A program made the position numbers and the translations under genes. A DNA stretch of 64,000 nt from Ulota crispa (taxonomy: Eukaryota > Streptophyta > Bryopsida > Orthotrichales > Orthotrichaceae), in assembly GCA_963920765.1 (NCBI GenBank), contig OY987244.1, positions 16,100,358-16,164,357 of the forward strand, in the 5' to 3' direction. The notes beneath the pieces were generated by a model. It was not told the DNA's origin. It saw only the letters and a program-made list of their open reading frames with translations, and did not search any database. The number at the start of each line of letters is the position of its first letter. The first letter of the stretch is position 1. Shown one piece after another: positions 46,801-56,813 of the stretch.

Positions 46801-49056
46801 CAAACTAGGATACGGCGTATAATAGTTGTCTATAAAAGAACCGTTGGTTTGCATGATCAAGTGAATCTTATGCCCATGCATAATTACAAGCAGATTTTGT
46901 GTTGGTATTATGATCTTACTAGTATCAAGATCGTTTGTTCAAGATTATTTTATCGTTCTTAGATTCTTTCTACACCTGAATTTGACACTACGAGTAATTC
47001 CACGGATGGATTTATACGGTATTTGTTATTGATTTTGTTTTACTTCTTGCAGGTCAGTCATCACCCACCAATATTAGCCTTCCAAAGTGAAAATACAGGT
47101 GGCACATATCAAATTTATGGCGAGATTGAGATCAAGAATAAGTTTTGGGGAAGAAGCATTGAGGTTCGTCTATCCATAAGCTCACATCGCGTTATCATCT
47201 CAGAGCTGTTTTGATGCCACTGCCGTACTTAAACGAGTTTTATTTTGGCAGGTTCTGTGCAACGGAGGAGTTCATTTTAAAATCCCCAAGTACGGAGATC
47301 ATATCACATGGAATCGAGCAACTCTTTGTATTCACAATGTTGTTGTCGGTAAAGCATGGATTGACAATTATGGAGAGGTTTCTGTGATAAATCACAACAC
47401 AAGGGAAGTGGGTCGTATCCGCTTCCACAAAGCAACCAGTAGAGAGCAATGCCGTATTACTGGAAAGGTTTGTTCCGAGTACCTTATGTAACCTTGAATC
47501 CGACTACAATTGCTGCGGGACTACCCTCGTTTTGCCTTTCCTGCTTGTCTAGGTTATGTCTAGTCGAAGGTGTGAATCAAAACGTCAGCGTGAGATCATT
47601 TAAATTGGAGGTTTGAAGTTGAAGGTTTGAAGTTGAAGGTGTTGCTAATACCGGAGATTAAACATTTGCAGATTTATGATGCAAAAGGAGTTCCACGTTA
47701 TTCAATTTTTGGTAACTACATGGAAGCAATTTATTCGTGTCCAGAAGCATGCACCAACTTTGATGTCAATGGTCCGGATGTTAGACTACTTTGGAAAGCA
47801 CCTGAACAAATTAATGATTATCGTCAGCAATATTGCTTCACCCGATACACGCTAGCTTTGAATGGTGAGTCTGATGACATCTTTTGAAGTTCAGAGCCTG
47901 ATGAGTTTGCGAGAGGATCAGATGCTTGTTTGGAACTCTGGATTTTAATGTTAGGCTTTTTTGTCGTCCTCCACGTGGCAATTATATGAGATCACTTTAA
48001 TTTCGTTTTGTTGTCATGCTCCATCCATCAGTGCACCATGTACCTGCACTTGATGCGCTTTATCGATGTATTTGTGAGCTGCAGAATTGACACCAAAGTT
48101 GTCCGAGGCCCTTCCTCCCACTGATTCCAGGTTTCGACCCGATCAGCGTGCGCTGGTAAGTGGGATTTTATTGGAGTCGTAATTATTTAGAATATCGTGG
48201 AACTATCCCTTTTTGTCTCATTATTTTTGCTGAGTACTTCAATTTTCTCTTACGATTATCGAAAACACATACAATTGGCTGTCTATCCTTCAGGAGGACG
48301 GCGACTTGGAGAAAGCTACACCAGAAAAGCTGCGCTTGGAAGAGAAACAGAGGATTGCTCGACGAGTGCGAAAAGAGCAGGGGATAGAATGGCAGAACAT
48401 GTGGTTTACTGAGGTTGCCTTCTTCTCAACTTTTTAGCACCTTTTACATGTGCTGACTACAGTAGAACCTCCCTAAACTAATACCTCTCTAAACTAATAT
48501 GCTCTATAAACTAATGTATAACACAAATTTCAATGTCAAGGTCATAATATAAAAAAACCAAGCTACCTGTAATGCTATCCCGGCACTAACTTCAAGGTTA
48601 CTTCATTTACACTTCCACAAAATTAACTAAGAACTTACTTGAACTAATCTGGTTCTTGGAGTCCCAACCATATTAGTTTAAAGGAGTTCTACTGGAGTTC
48701 TACTGTATTAGTTACGGAAAATTAGGGATTCCCTGGTATGAACTTTGCTACGTAGTTATTTTCTAAATTGTACGTTTTAACACCAAGTTTGTTGATGTCG
48801 ACCTATCAGTGAGCACTTTTCAAAAGCCTTTTCCTATCAAAGATAATGCCAAGTCAGCTGTTAGGATTCGAGCAGGAAATATTAGTTGGCATAAGTACCA
48901 CTAAGTGTTAAACTTTGTGATTTGCAGCGAGAGCCCGGAGTATCAGAGGTGAAGCCAATTGAAGATGGTATCACCGAGCCCTCATGGGTTTTCAAGGGCA
49001 CATACTGGGATGCTCGCGAGAAGCAAGACTGGGAAAATTGTCCTGACATCATGTAG
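40849..49056 (+). CDS. Oxysterol-binding protein-related protein (ORP) with PH domain, FFAT-like motif and ORD
   Basis: Exons: 40849-40925, 41854-42058, 42220-42435, 42728-42815, 43077-43497, 43863-44412, 44955-45086, 45387-45494, 45903-46090, 46204-46356, 46595-46772, 47053-47163, 47252-47467, 47672-47864, 48085-48155, 48294-48413, 48928-49056 (1051 codons). ORPs move sterols or phosphoinositides at membrane contact sites. PH domain: about 50-138 (GWVLIWAGRFKRWRRRWFV). Coiled coil: 520-545. An acidic tract precedes the FFAT-like EYFEALE at about 600, a likely VAP-binding site on the ER. The lipid-transfer domain fills about 662-1051: KPFNPLLGETFEY, LAEQVSHHPPI, LPPTDSRFRPDQR, and WVFKGTYWDAR near the C-terminus. 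The exon-3 donor is uncertain: GT at 42479 breaks the frame, while GTAGAG at 42436 keeps it. All other junctions keep phase. Confidence 0.92.
48460..48705. mobile_element. pogo/Emigrant-like MITE in ORP intron 16
   Basis: The ends are CAGTAGAACCTCCCTAAACT and the inverse of CAGTAGAACTCCTTTAAACT, with TA at 48458-48459 and 48706-48707. The CAGTA.AACCTC...AATTAATA pattern is the known terminus of plant pogo-like MITEs such as Emigrant. An extra CAGTAGAACTC copy lies at the right end. It fills half of the 514-bp intron and carries no coding sequence. Confidence 0.85.
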
Positions 49057-49970
49057 GCACACATTCATCCCGAGTTGTGAGCATCTAGGGTTGGCCACTT
49101 GACCCTTATATTTTTCCTAGGCTTCATGGCTCAATACCGTTTCTTTGGGTTGAATGAGAGTCCATTATTGCGCCACTTAAAATTTGTATAGGAACTAGGG
49201 AATTGAGGCTTTGTTACAAGGTATATATATGCCAATTCATATTGTGTGGCTTGAAAAAAATTCAGTGCCACCAGCCAATTATTACCAGTCAATAAGCGGG
49301 CTAGGAGAGGTCCTGTATAAATAATTTGCGGGAAATTTGTGGATGCGATGGTCATTCAACTTCCGTAATCCATGACATTCTTGAACCGAGTACCAATCAT
49401 CGTCTATCTAAATTGTTTTCTTACTTTTTGCAGAAAGGTACGTACCTTATTTTGCTCACAAGATATGTTTTCTGGTTTCTTTAAAATTATTTTCCCTTCT
49501 CTCGTAGTCATTATATTCTTCTAGTATCTTTTCCACTATTATTATGTCCATTTTAATTGCTTTCTGTAATCATGTACATGATTTCCTTGAAGAGAATGAT
49601 TTTCCAGTTGGGTGAATGTCGATATGTTCACAAGTACAAGGGCAATCGAAGATACAAAAGATTTTGTTCGAGCAACATTTAAGTAATAATAGGAAATTGC
49701 GTATACTAGTTGGTTCAGTGCAAAATTCTCCCCGGACAGTGCTAGCAAGTACTTTCTGCGTTAACTGCTGTCTAATCTTGCTCGCTTGCTCGCGCGCATT
49801 GTTGATCATCTGCTAAGGTAGGAGGTCCATAAACCGTCCATGTAAGCCTACACAACTCATCAACGACAGGAATAGATATTCAAAGGAGCATGTCGATATT
49901 CGAAGGTTCCTAGATTGTGAACACAATTAGAACCCGAGTGGAATTTGAGCCTATTGATCTAAGATCCACC
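49057..49970 (+). other. 3' flank of the ORP gene
   Basis: This is the 3' UTR and spacer. CATTTTGCAG/AAAGGTACG-like sequence near 49428-49440 could be a splice site of an alternative 3' end, but no conserved coding follows. No gene was recognised. Confidence 0.45.
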
Positions 49971-49973
49971 TTA

Positions 49974-50297
49974 GGCCCGGTTCAAACTAGCGTCCGGCCA
50001 AAAATTTCTCAAATGTGATTGGTTGAAATTTGGTTTTTCTCCACTGTTGGGTTTAGACTGCAAGTTTGTTCGGTACTTTTACATCCATCTTCACCACTGT
50101 GGGGACCACCCTAAATAGCCACGTCAACAGCCAAGATAGTGAAGATTTGGGGCTTGCTCCAAGGGTGGTACCAAACTTGTTTGGCAGAAGCACGCTCTTG
50201 GATGACAAGTGATCACACAGAAAAGTTTCTATTTGGCAAAACATTGGATGGGGTGCCAATTTTTGTGTCTCAGTTGACTGGTAGTTTGAATCAGGCC
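49974..50297. mobile_element. Harbinger/Tourist-like MITE with TTA target site
   Basis: The ends GGCCCGGTTCAAACTAGCG and the inverse of GGCCTGATTCAAACTACCAG are inverted, and TTA flanks both sides (49971-49973 and 50298-50300). TTA target duplication with GGCC-type ends is typical of PIF/Harbinger (Tourist) MITEs. The 324-bp element lies about 0.9 kb after the ORP stop codon. Non-coding. Confidence 0.8.
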
Positions 50298-50474
50298 TTA
50301 GTTCAACCTTTGGAACTTGCCATTAGGATTGTCATATATGATCCAATCCAAGTTGCAAGTGTTTGACATTGATCTGTACTTAGAGCCAACTTCCAGTTAT
50401 AGTGACTTACAAAACCAAGTCACCAAAGTAAGTCAGTGTTTGCCTTAACTTCAAACGTGAAGTTTGATCAATAT

Positions 50475-50549
50475 TGAGTTGTATGTTATATATGGAGTGT
50501 ATCTAGACCAATGCAGTGTCCAAATACACTCCATCTATAACATACAACA
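50475..50549. repeat. Short near-perfect hairpin
   Basis: GTTGTATGTTATATATGGAG is repeated inverted as CTCCATCTATAACATACAAC about 25 bp further on. The ~75-bp hairpin stands alone just before a TTAA-ended element. Confidence 0.7.
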
Positions 50550-50569
50550 CATTGGTCAAAAATCACGTT

Positions 50570-51060
50570 TTAATCCCTATACAACAAAGGGGACAACATT
50601 TTTGTCCCTTGGTTGTGAAAAAAACACTTTGTAGGATGAAAAAAAGTTGTTTTTCATTTGATTTTTTAATAAGTGATCATGCATACATGGTCCATCATGA
50701 AAGGCAAAAAATAAACAATCTCACCAAATGCACTCATATTTTTTAGTAATCCAAATTGTGAGAAGATTTATAGACATAGTGTTAGGTCCCATGTTGCCCT
50801 TCTTGCAATTTTCATGAAGTAAACATGAAGTGTTGATTTCTACAACTTTTAGAAACAAATTTATAATGGTTGGGCACTTGCCACACCATTGTATAGCATT
50901 GTAGCTAGAGGAGCACTTCTTGCAATTTTCATAAAGTCAACATTCAATGTTGATTTTATGATTTTTAGAAATAGTATTAGAATGGTTGGGCACTTGCCAC
51001 ACCACCATATAACATTGTAGAAGGGCAAGCACAATGACTAGTCGGGCGTTTAAGGGTTAA
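50570..51060. mobile_element. Probable TTAA-ended element with internal tandem duplication
   Basis: The right end CGGGCGTTTAAGGGTTAA is typical. The left end TTAATCCCTATACAAC is a weaker partner. Inside, a ~125-bp unit (CTTCTTGCAATTTTCAT...GGTTGGGCACTTGCCACACC) occurs twice in tandem at about 50797-51020. Non-coding. Confidence 0.5.
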
Positions 51061-51065
51061 TACAA

Positions 51066-51479
51066 GGGAATTGATATGGGCACACCGGGGGTTGATACAT
51101 GCACACACCCCCCTTGAGGGATAAATTTTAGATTTCTATCATCAAAAAGTTGAATTTGAGAATTTTGAATTCAGATTGGACCTAGAAAACCTTGATTTTG
51201 TCTAGAATTATGAAGAAGGTTGCAATTGAACAACACCCAATGAAAAAGTTTATCTTTTTTTACAAACAAAAGTAAAAGTAATACTTTTACTTATAGCTGA
51301 GTTTTTTCATCAGGTGTTGTTCAATTGCAACCTGTTTATGGTTCTAGACTAAATCAAGGTCTTTGAGTCCACTTCTGAATTCAAAAATCTCAAATTCAAC
51401 ATGATGGTAGAAATCTAAAATTCAATATGCAGGGTGGGGTGCATATATCAACCCTCCAGTGTGCCCATATCAATTTCCC
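51066..51479. mobile_element. Mutator-like foldback element, GGGAATTGAT family, copy 2
   Basis: The left end GGGAATTGATATGGGCACAC and the inverted right end GGGAAATTGATATGGGCACA belong to two long arms that meet near 51265 (TACAAACAAAAGTAAAAG). The layout is that of copies 1 and 3. The flanks AATACAA and AATATAA are similar but not an exact duplication. Confidence 0.75.
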
Positions 51480-51527
51480 AATATAATCTAACATATCTAT
51501 TGCATTAAAGAGGAATTACAAGTGTCA

Positions 51528-51764
51528 TTAATCCTTAAGCGCCCCAGCAACAGGATCCTGTTGTTTGGGACCACAACTTGATCTCACTTTTTCTCTTGAT
51601 TTGTATGGTGAAAACAGTTGTGGCTGGTCTCCATCAACAAAGAAGGTAATCCTTTTTCAAATCCTACGGTCACTTTTTTTGGATGTAATTTTCCAAGCTC
51701 TGGTGGCCATTAAACCTCCATTTTCTCCTAAACCCTAAAACAACTCCGGGCGCTTAGGGGTTAA
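51528..51764. mobile_element. Short TTAA-ended MITE (237 bp)
   Basis: It begins TTAATCCTTAAGCGCCCCAG and ends CCGGGCGCTTAGGGGTTAA. The ends are inverted over about 17 bp with mismatches, and an inner palindrome AACAGGATCCTGTT adjoins the left end. It is non-coding. Confidence 0.75.
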
Positions 51765-52030
51765 GGGCAAGTGAAAAGTTTTCAAGTGGGAAGCCTCAAT
51801 GGAAAAATTGCAAAGGGAATTGAGATATTTCTATTTGAAAAAGAGTCTCTCACTAATTCATTTTTGGTCTTGCATGCCTACACCTCCATCTTCTATGCAA
51901 CAAACAATTCAAATTTGGTAGTAAGTGTTGGAAGTAAGAAAGAATACTTATCTTCCTTTTCAATGGTACATTGCACATTTACTTGTTTTTTACCATGATA
52001 AAGTCACTATCTTTTGAAAAGCAAATTAGT

Positions 52031-52299
52031 ATTGTAAACACCATATTCGGTAATTTGGGAAAAATTGTACATTTTGGGACTTTCAAACTTTGAGGTGAAA
52101 GTTTTAGGAGGTCTCCGAGAACCTAGCTTGCAACCTTTTTTTGTACACATGTCCTCACCTAAGAGGAGGAAGTTGCAAGAGAAAAAATCTTAGTGGCTCA
52201 AACTGAATTTGATATCTTCGAATCTAGTTTAAGGTAACTTTTTGGGTTTAAGGTGGAGTACAAAGTGGGACACTTGTTTTTCCCAAATTAATGAATATG
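52031..52299. mobile_element. MITE with AAACACCATATTC ends, related to 35488-35733
   Basis: AAACACCATATTCGGTAATT at the left is inverted as AATTAATGAATATGGTGTTT at the right. The interior shares AAAATCTTAGTGGCTCAAAC with 35488-35733. The right flank begins TA; the left is TGTA, so a TA target is likely but degraded. Confidence 0.65.
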
Positions 52300-52394
52300 G
52301 TGTTTGTATGATTACTACAAAAGAGATGGAGCACACAAAAAGTAGCCAAATGACTTGCTATTAGTCAATTTAGTGTTGAGGGAATTTGAAAGAA

Positions 52395-53741
52395 GGGAAT
52401 TGATATGTGTACCACACCCTTTCAATTATTGTACCACATCCCGGAGTAAAGTTTAGATTTCTACCATCTGAAAGCTAAATTTGAGAATTTGGAATTTAGA
52501 TTTGGGCTTAAAGACCATGATTTAGTCTAAAACCATAAAAAAAAAGTTGCAATTCAACAACACTCAATGAGAAAGTTGAGTTAGGGAGAAAAGTGTTACT
52601 TTTACTTTTGTTTGTAAAAAAAGATAAGCATTTTCATTGGGTGTTGTTGAATTACAACTTTTTTGTGGTTTTAGACTAAATCATGGTCTCTAAGTCCAAA
52701 TCTAAATTCCAAATTCTCAAATTCAGCTTTTTGATAGTAAAAATCTAAAATTTACTTTGGGGGTGTGGCTTGGGGAGATCACTTCCTTGTAATTTATGGT
52801 ATACACGTGAGTTAAGAGGGTATTTGATGGAGGGCTATTTACCTTAATTGTTGTATTTTAGATGACCGTATTATTATATAAAAAGCTACAAGAGGCATAT
52901 TTCTTGCACCCTATTTTTTTTGTAAATTCCTTGATTTTATTTTAAAGTGGGGCTACTTTGTTTACAAAAATTTTCTGTTCAATTTGATCATATCTCCACT
53001 ATTCTTTGTAGAAAAATCTTTCTATTACAAACAAGTATTTGATGTATATCATAAAACCTAATAACAAGCATATAAATTGAAGGGTCATTATAATCTTTCA
53101 ACTCATAAGTGATATTGTAGTGTTTATTTTTTCTATGTGATTTTTAACATATCTATTTTGAATTTGTACGGTTATAATTTTAAAGAATTGATACAAATTA
53201 CCAAAACATTGGCTTTTTGTTCAAATTAGAGCAAATTCTTAAAACCTCAAAAAAGGCCTTGCCAAGTGACTAGGGCTTCCCATTGTACCAAGCCCTAACA
53301 AGTGGCTTCCTCATGGGGATTTGGTCATCACATTGTGGCATTGCCTAAAATGGATTATCCTAGTCGTGAGCACTAACACAAAACAAAGAGATCCACAACC
53401 CTAGATTAAATAATTTTAGTGAATATAAATCTTTGTCATCTACCCTCCATTGTTAACTTTCTCCATTGTACTATAAAAAATTTGTGCATTTCCTATTCAT
53501 TAAGGCTAATTTATTAATAAAATTTCTACTACCAATTTTTTTTGCATACCCTATTTTATATGTATTACAATATATAGTATTTCATGGACCCTATAATATC
53601 CTTACATATTATATATATTTTTTGTTCTTTGAATTAAATGAACCCTATCTTTTAACTCACGTAGTTCCTAAAAAGTCAACTAGTGATCTCCCCAAGGGGT
53701 GTGGTACAGTAATTGAAAGGGTGTGGTACAAATCAATTCCC
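52395..53741. mobile_element. Mutator-like foldback element, copy 3, with exact 9-bp duplication
   Basis: The element starts GGGAATTGATATGTGTACCA and ends in the inverse of GGGAATTGATTTGTACCACA. TTGAAAGAA flanks it exactly on both sides (52386-52394 and 53742-53750). A 9-bp duplication with long inverted arms fits the Mutator superfamily. The arms pair over their length (for example AAATCTAAATTCC with GGAATTTAGATTT). The right arm is split by the element at 52769-53696. No transposase is present. Confidence 0.88.
52769..53696. mobile_element. hAT-like element with 8-bp duplication, nested in the Mutator-like element
   Basis: The ends CTTGGGGAGATCACT and its inverse are perfect. GGGTGTGG flanks both sides (52761-52768 and 53697-53704). 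An 8-bp duplication suggests the hAT superfamily, although the terminal bases are not the usual CAGGG. The 928-bp interior is AT-rich; a 98-codon frame (53466-53762) crosses the right boundary and has no transposase motif, so this is a non-autonomous copy. Confidence 0.85.
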
Positions 53742-54560
53742 TTGAAAGAAATATCTTTTTGATGTCACAAAAGCATGCAACTCAATTAAACAACAATTTG
53801 CCAATAAGATGAGTGTTCAAGCAATGCAAAAAAATTTGAATTTTGCTGGTATGGAGGTTTGTATGAAGAAGAACAAGCCTCTTCTTTCACAAAAGAATAC
53901 TCAAACTTGTTTGGGTTTTGCCAAATCTTACAAAAATTAAATTGTCCTCAAGTTGGAAGCAAGTGGTTTTTAGATGAAACTTAAGTCATCAGGTTTTGCT
54001 TAGATAGTTGTTATTGACATTAAATTATAAAAGGAAGAGGGTTTTATAAATCAACCAATGAGGAAAATAGTGAAACACAAAAGAGGTTTGATAATGGTTT
54101 GGAGTTGCATGAGAGCAATTGAACTTGGTTTTATTTGCAAGATAGAAGGGAAAATGATTTAACATGTCTATTTTGAAATATTGAAGGTCAATTTGTGTGA
54201 CACTTTTTCAAAGTATAGCATAGATACTTTTAGAGTTATTTTTCAACATGACAACAATCTTAAACATATAGTAAAAAACAACATAGGAGTGGCTATTTAA
54301 AAAATATTTTAAAGTTTTGAGGTGGTCCACTCAATCATCTAACCTAAGTCCTATTGAGCACCTACAAACAACACTAAAACAAAAGTTCAATTGTTATTCA
54401 ACACCTTCAAGAGGCCTCCAAGGATTTTGAGAGCATGTGTTGAGACTTTCTCCTATATCATTTCCACATACTATGAGAATTTTTTATGAGAGCATGCCAC
54501 AAAGAATGTAGGAATTTATTATTGTAAAGGACAATTGAACTAATTTTTGAGTGTGTATAA

Positions 54561-54977
54561 ATACACAAGTCCAAAACTAAGTCAATGAGGGATTCAATTT
54601 TAAAATTTGAAGCTTTCACATACTATGCGTTTTTTTTTTTTCAATTTTCATGTGCATAATCAATAAATTTTCTACTCTTTAAGTGATTTCATAAATGTTG
54701 AATTGTTCAATGTGCTGGCCATACAAAGCTATGTATAGAAGTATGCTAAAAGATAACATGTTGGAATTTGGAAATGGTGTTCAAATAAGTTTCTTGCAAG
54801 AAACACAAGAGTTTTGGAGATTTAAGTTTTCTAAAATCTAAAATGGTTATCACCGTGGTTGGTTATGTTGCAACATATAAGTTCACCCTTTAGTGTTGTA
54901 GTACAATCACTTTAGAGTAGAATAATGACAAGCAATTTGAAGAGCTAGTTTTGGATTACAAGGGACGAGGCTTTGTA
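54561..54977. other. Intergenic, no gene recognised
   Basis: AT-rich sequence after the broken Tc1-like transposase; it may contain that element's degraded right end. Confidence 0.4.
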
Positions 54978-55757
54978 TTAACCCCTAAGCATCTTGCTAA
55001 GAAAATTTAGCATACTTTCAATATGGAACTTTCAATACATTCTCTCAACTTCTAAAAAGTTGAACAAGTATTCACACAATCCAAACTGGTCAATCTATAC
55101 CCAACTATAAATCAAAAGTTTAAGGCTAGTTTGATTTCAAATCCAAGTAAATTTGCAAAATCCCCACTGTTGAGGATCTCATACCTAATAATTTGGGTAG
55201 CAGTTCCTAATATGGATTTTGGACTTTAATGTGATTTTTTCCCAAAAAAAAAATATACCTAATGGTTGATCCCATGAGACCGTGTCTAGCTATACTTGAT
55301 GGAAAAGAAAAGTCCTCAAATGGGAAAAAATTCCAAAACTTTTGGTCACTCAAAGTAAGTGGATCTAGCTCGCTTACTACTTTAGAGTTACAAATACCTT
55401 ACCCAATTGAGAGAAAAGAAAGTGACACATCACCACCCTTCTCCCCTATACATGGGAGTGTGGGCTTCCAACCCATCCCATCCAAAAAGTCCTCCATCCA
55501 CAATGCAATCTACAAGGCCTATATACACTTCCGCTAATAGTTTTCATATTAAAAATAGTAAATTCAAATGTTTGGGTGCAAAATCTAGATGCTTCAAGGA
55601 ACAACAAGCTGATCCAAAAGTTTTGTTGGACTTTTAACTCCATTTGGACTTGAGTGACAGACCAAAACTTGAGCATGCAATGCATTTTTTGTCTACCTTT
55701 ACACCTCCAAGAACCCCAATTGACCATATTGGGCTCTTTGGTTCTTTGAGGGGTTAA
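54978..55757. mobile_element. TTAA-ended element (780 bp)
   Basis: The left end TTAACCCCTAAGCATC and the inverted right end TTAACCCCTCAAAGAACC match for the first nine bases and less further in. Two overlapping frames inside (55262-55537 and 55407-55637) have no recognisable motif. Confidence 0.55.
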
Positions 55758-55982
55758 GGAGAAAGCTACCTTAACAAAATTTGAGATTAAGGCATCTTGC
55801 TCATAAAGCTTGTACTATTCCATGACCACCAAAAATAGCACAAGTTTTTTAGTTGTGAAACTAAATTCAAACAATAAAGAGTTCTTTGTGGTAGTAAAGG
55901 AGTTACTATATTCCTTATTTTAAGGGTGTGTGATCAACACCAGTATCATTGTTATTGACAGTTTCCCAAATGATCTTAGCCC

Positions 55983-56813
55983 TTAACCCTTGAGCGCCCT
56001 AGCCATTTTCACCATAATCAAGGCTTTGGGAGACCTACAGTTTTGATGCATTATATCTCAGTCAATTGGATGATCCACAAAAAAAAGCACCATTGAAATC
56101 ATGGAACACCTACAGTTTTGATGCATCATATCTTAGTCAATTGGATGATCCACAACAAAAAAACAGCATTGAAAATCATGGAACACCTACTTAGAAATCA
56201 GCTTGCAAATTTTTGGAGCAATTGACCATGGGAGATGAGAGACTATAACATTTGACCTAATAACATGTGATGGTAAAATCTCATTTTTGGCAAATAGTTG
56301 CTATTTAATGATTTTCACAAAATTCTATGAGCCTATGTTTCATCTCAATTTTTTTCAATAGCAAATATGTGAATGCACACATTTGCATGTTATTGAAGAT
56401 TTTACTTCTTTGTAGGTTAAGTTTTAGGGTTTCAATTTGCTATTGCATGGAAAACAATAATTGGCACAGTTGGTGAGGGTTGCCACAACAAGGGTTTATG
56501 CTTGAACCCTTACTAGTGAATTTCCTACTACCACAAAGCACACGCAAGGAAGCTTGTAATGAGTATTGATCAATTATAGCTTGTAAGACATTGCTTGCCA
56601 CCACGCCTTGTTATGGTGTTTCACCCAATTAAAACTCTTGAGACACTTGTATAAGATTTGACTTACCTTGCCATTACTCCACTTGCATGAACCTCTTGAA
56701 TACCTTGATAATTGTAATTTATAGCAAGGTCATATACTTAGATCCAATACCTCAAATAGGCATGTGGAATCCTGTGAGGACCATTTTTGTCCTATGTGAC
56801 ATTTAGAGGTTAA
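55983..56813. mobile_element. Probable TTAA-ended element (831 bp)
   Basis: The left end TTAACCCTTGAGCGCCCTAG is typical of the family. The right end CACATAGGACAAAAATGG in inverse, leading to ATTTAGAGGTTAA, is diverged. A ~75-bp unit (ACCTACAGTTTTGATGCAT...ATCATGGAAC) is tandemly duplicated at 56034-56184. Confidence 0.5.
56034..56184. repeat. Tandem duplication, ~75-bp unit x2
   Basis: ACCTACAGTTTTGATGCATTATATC and its copy start at about 56034 and 56109. Both run through CAGTCAATTGGATGATCCAC or TAGTCAATTGGATGATCCAC to ATCATGGAAC with few differences. A recent local duplication. Confidence 0.85.

Larger units (their letters stand above)
52320..54560 (+). pseudogene. Broken Tc1-like transposase interrupted by a Mutator-like element
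   Basis: Recognisable fragments on the + strand lie on both sides of the insert at 52395-53741. After it come VSVQAMQKNLNFAG-like text, KKNKPLLSQKNTQTCLGFAKSYKN (the conserved lead-in to the first catalytic Asp of Tc1 transposases), FQHDNNLKH (second Asp, codon 54250) and SSNLSPIEHLQ (Glu, codon 54356). The two last sites are 106 bp apart, so one indel breaks an otherwise DD34E-like spacing. Many stops and frameshifts are present. I could not locate the terminal repeats of the parent element. Confidence 0.7.
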
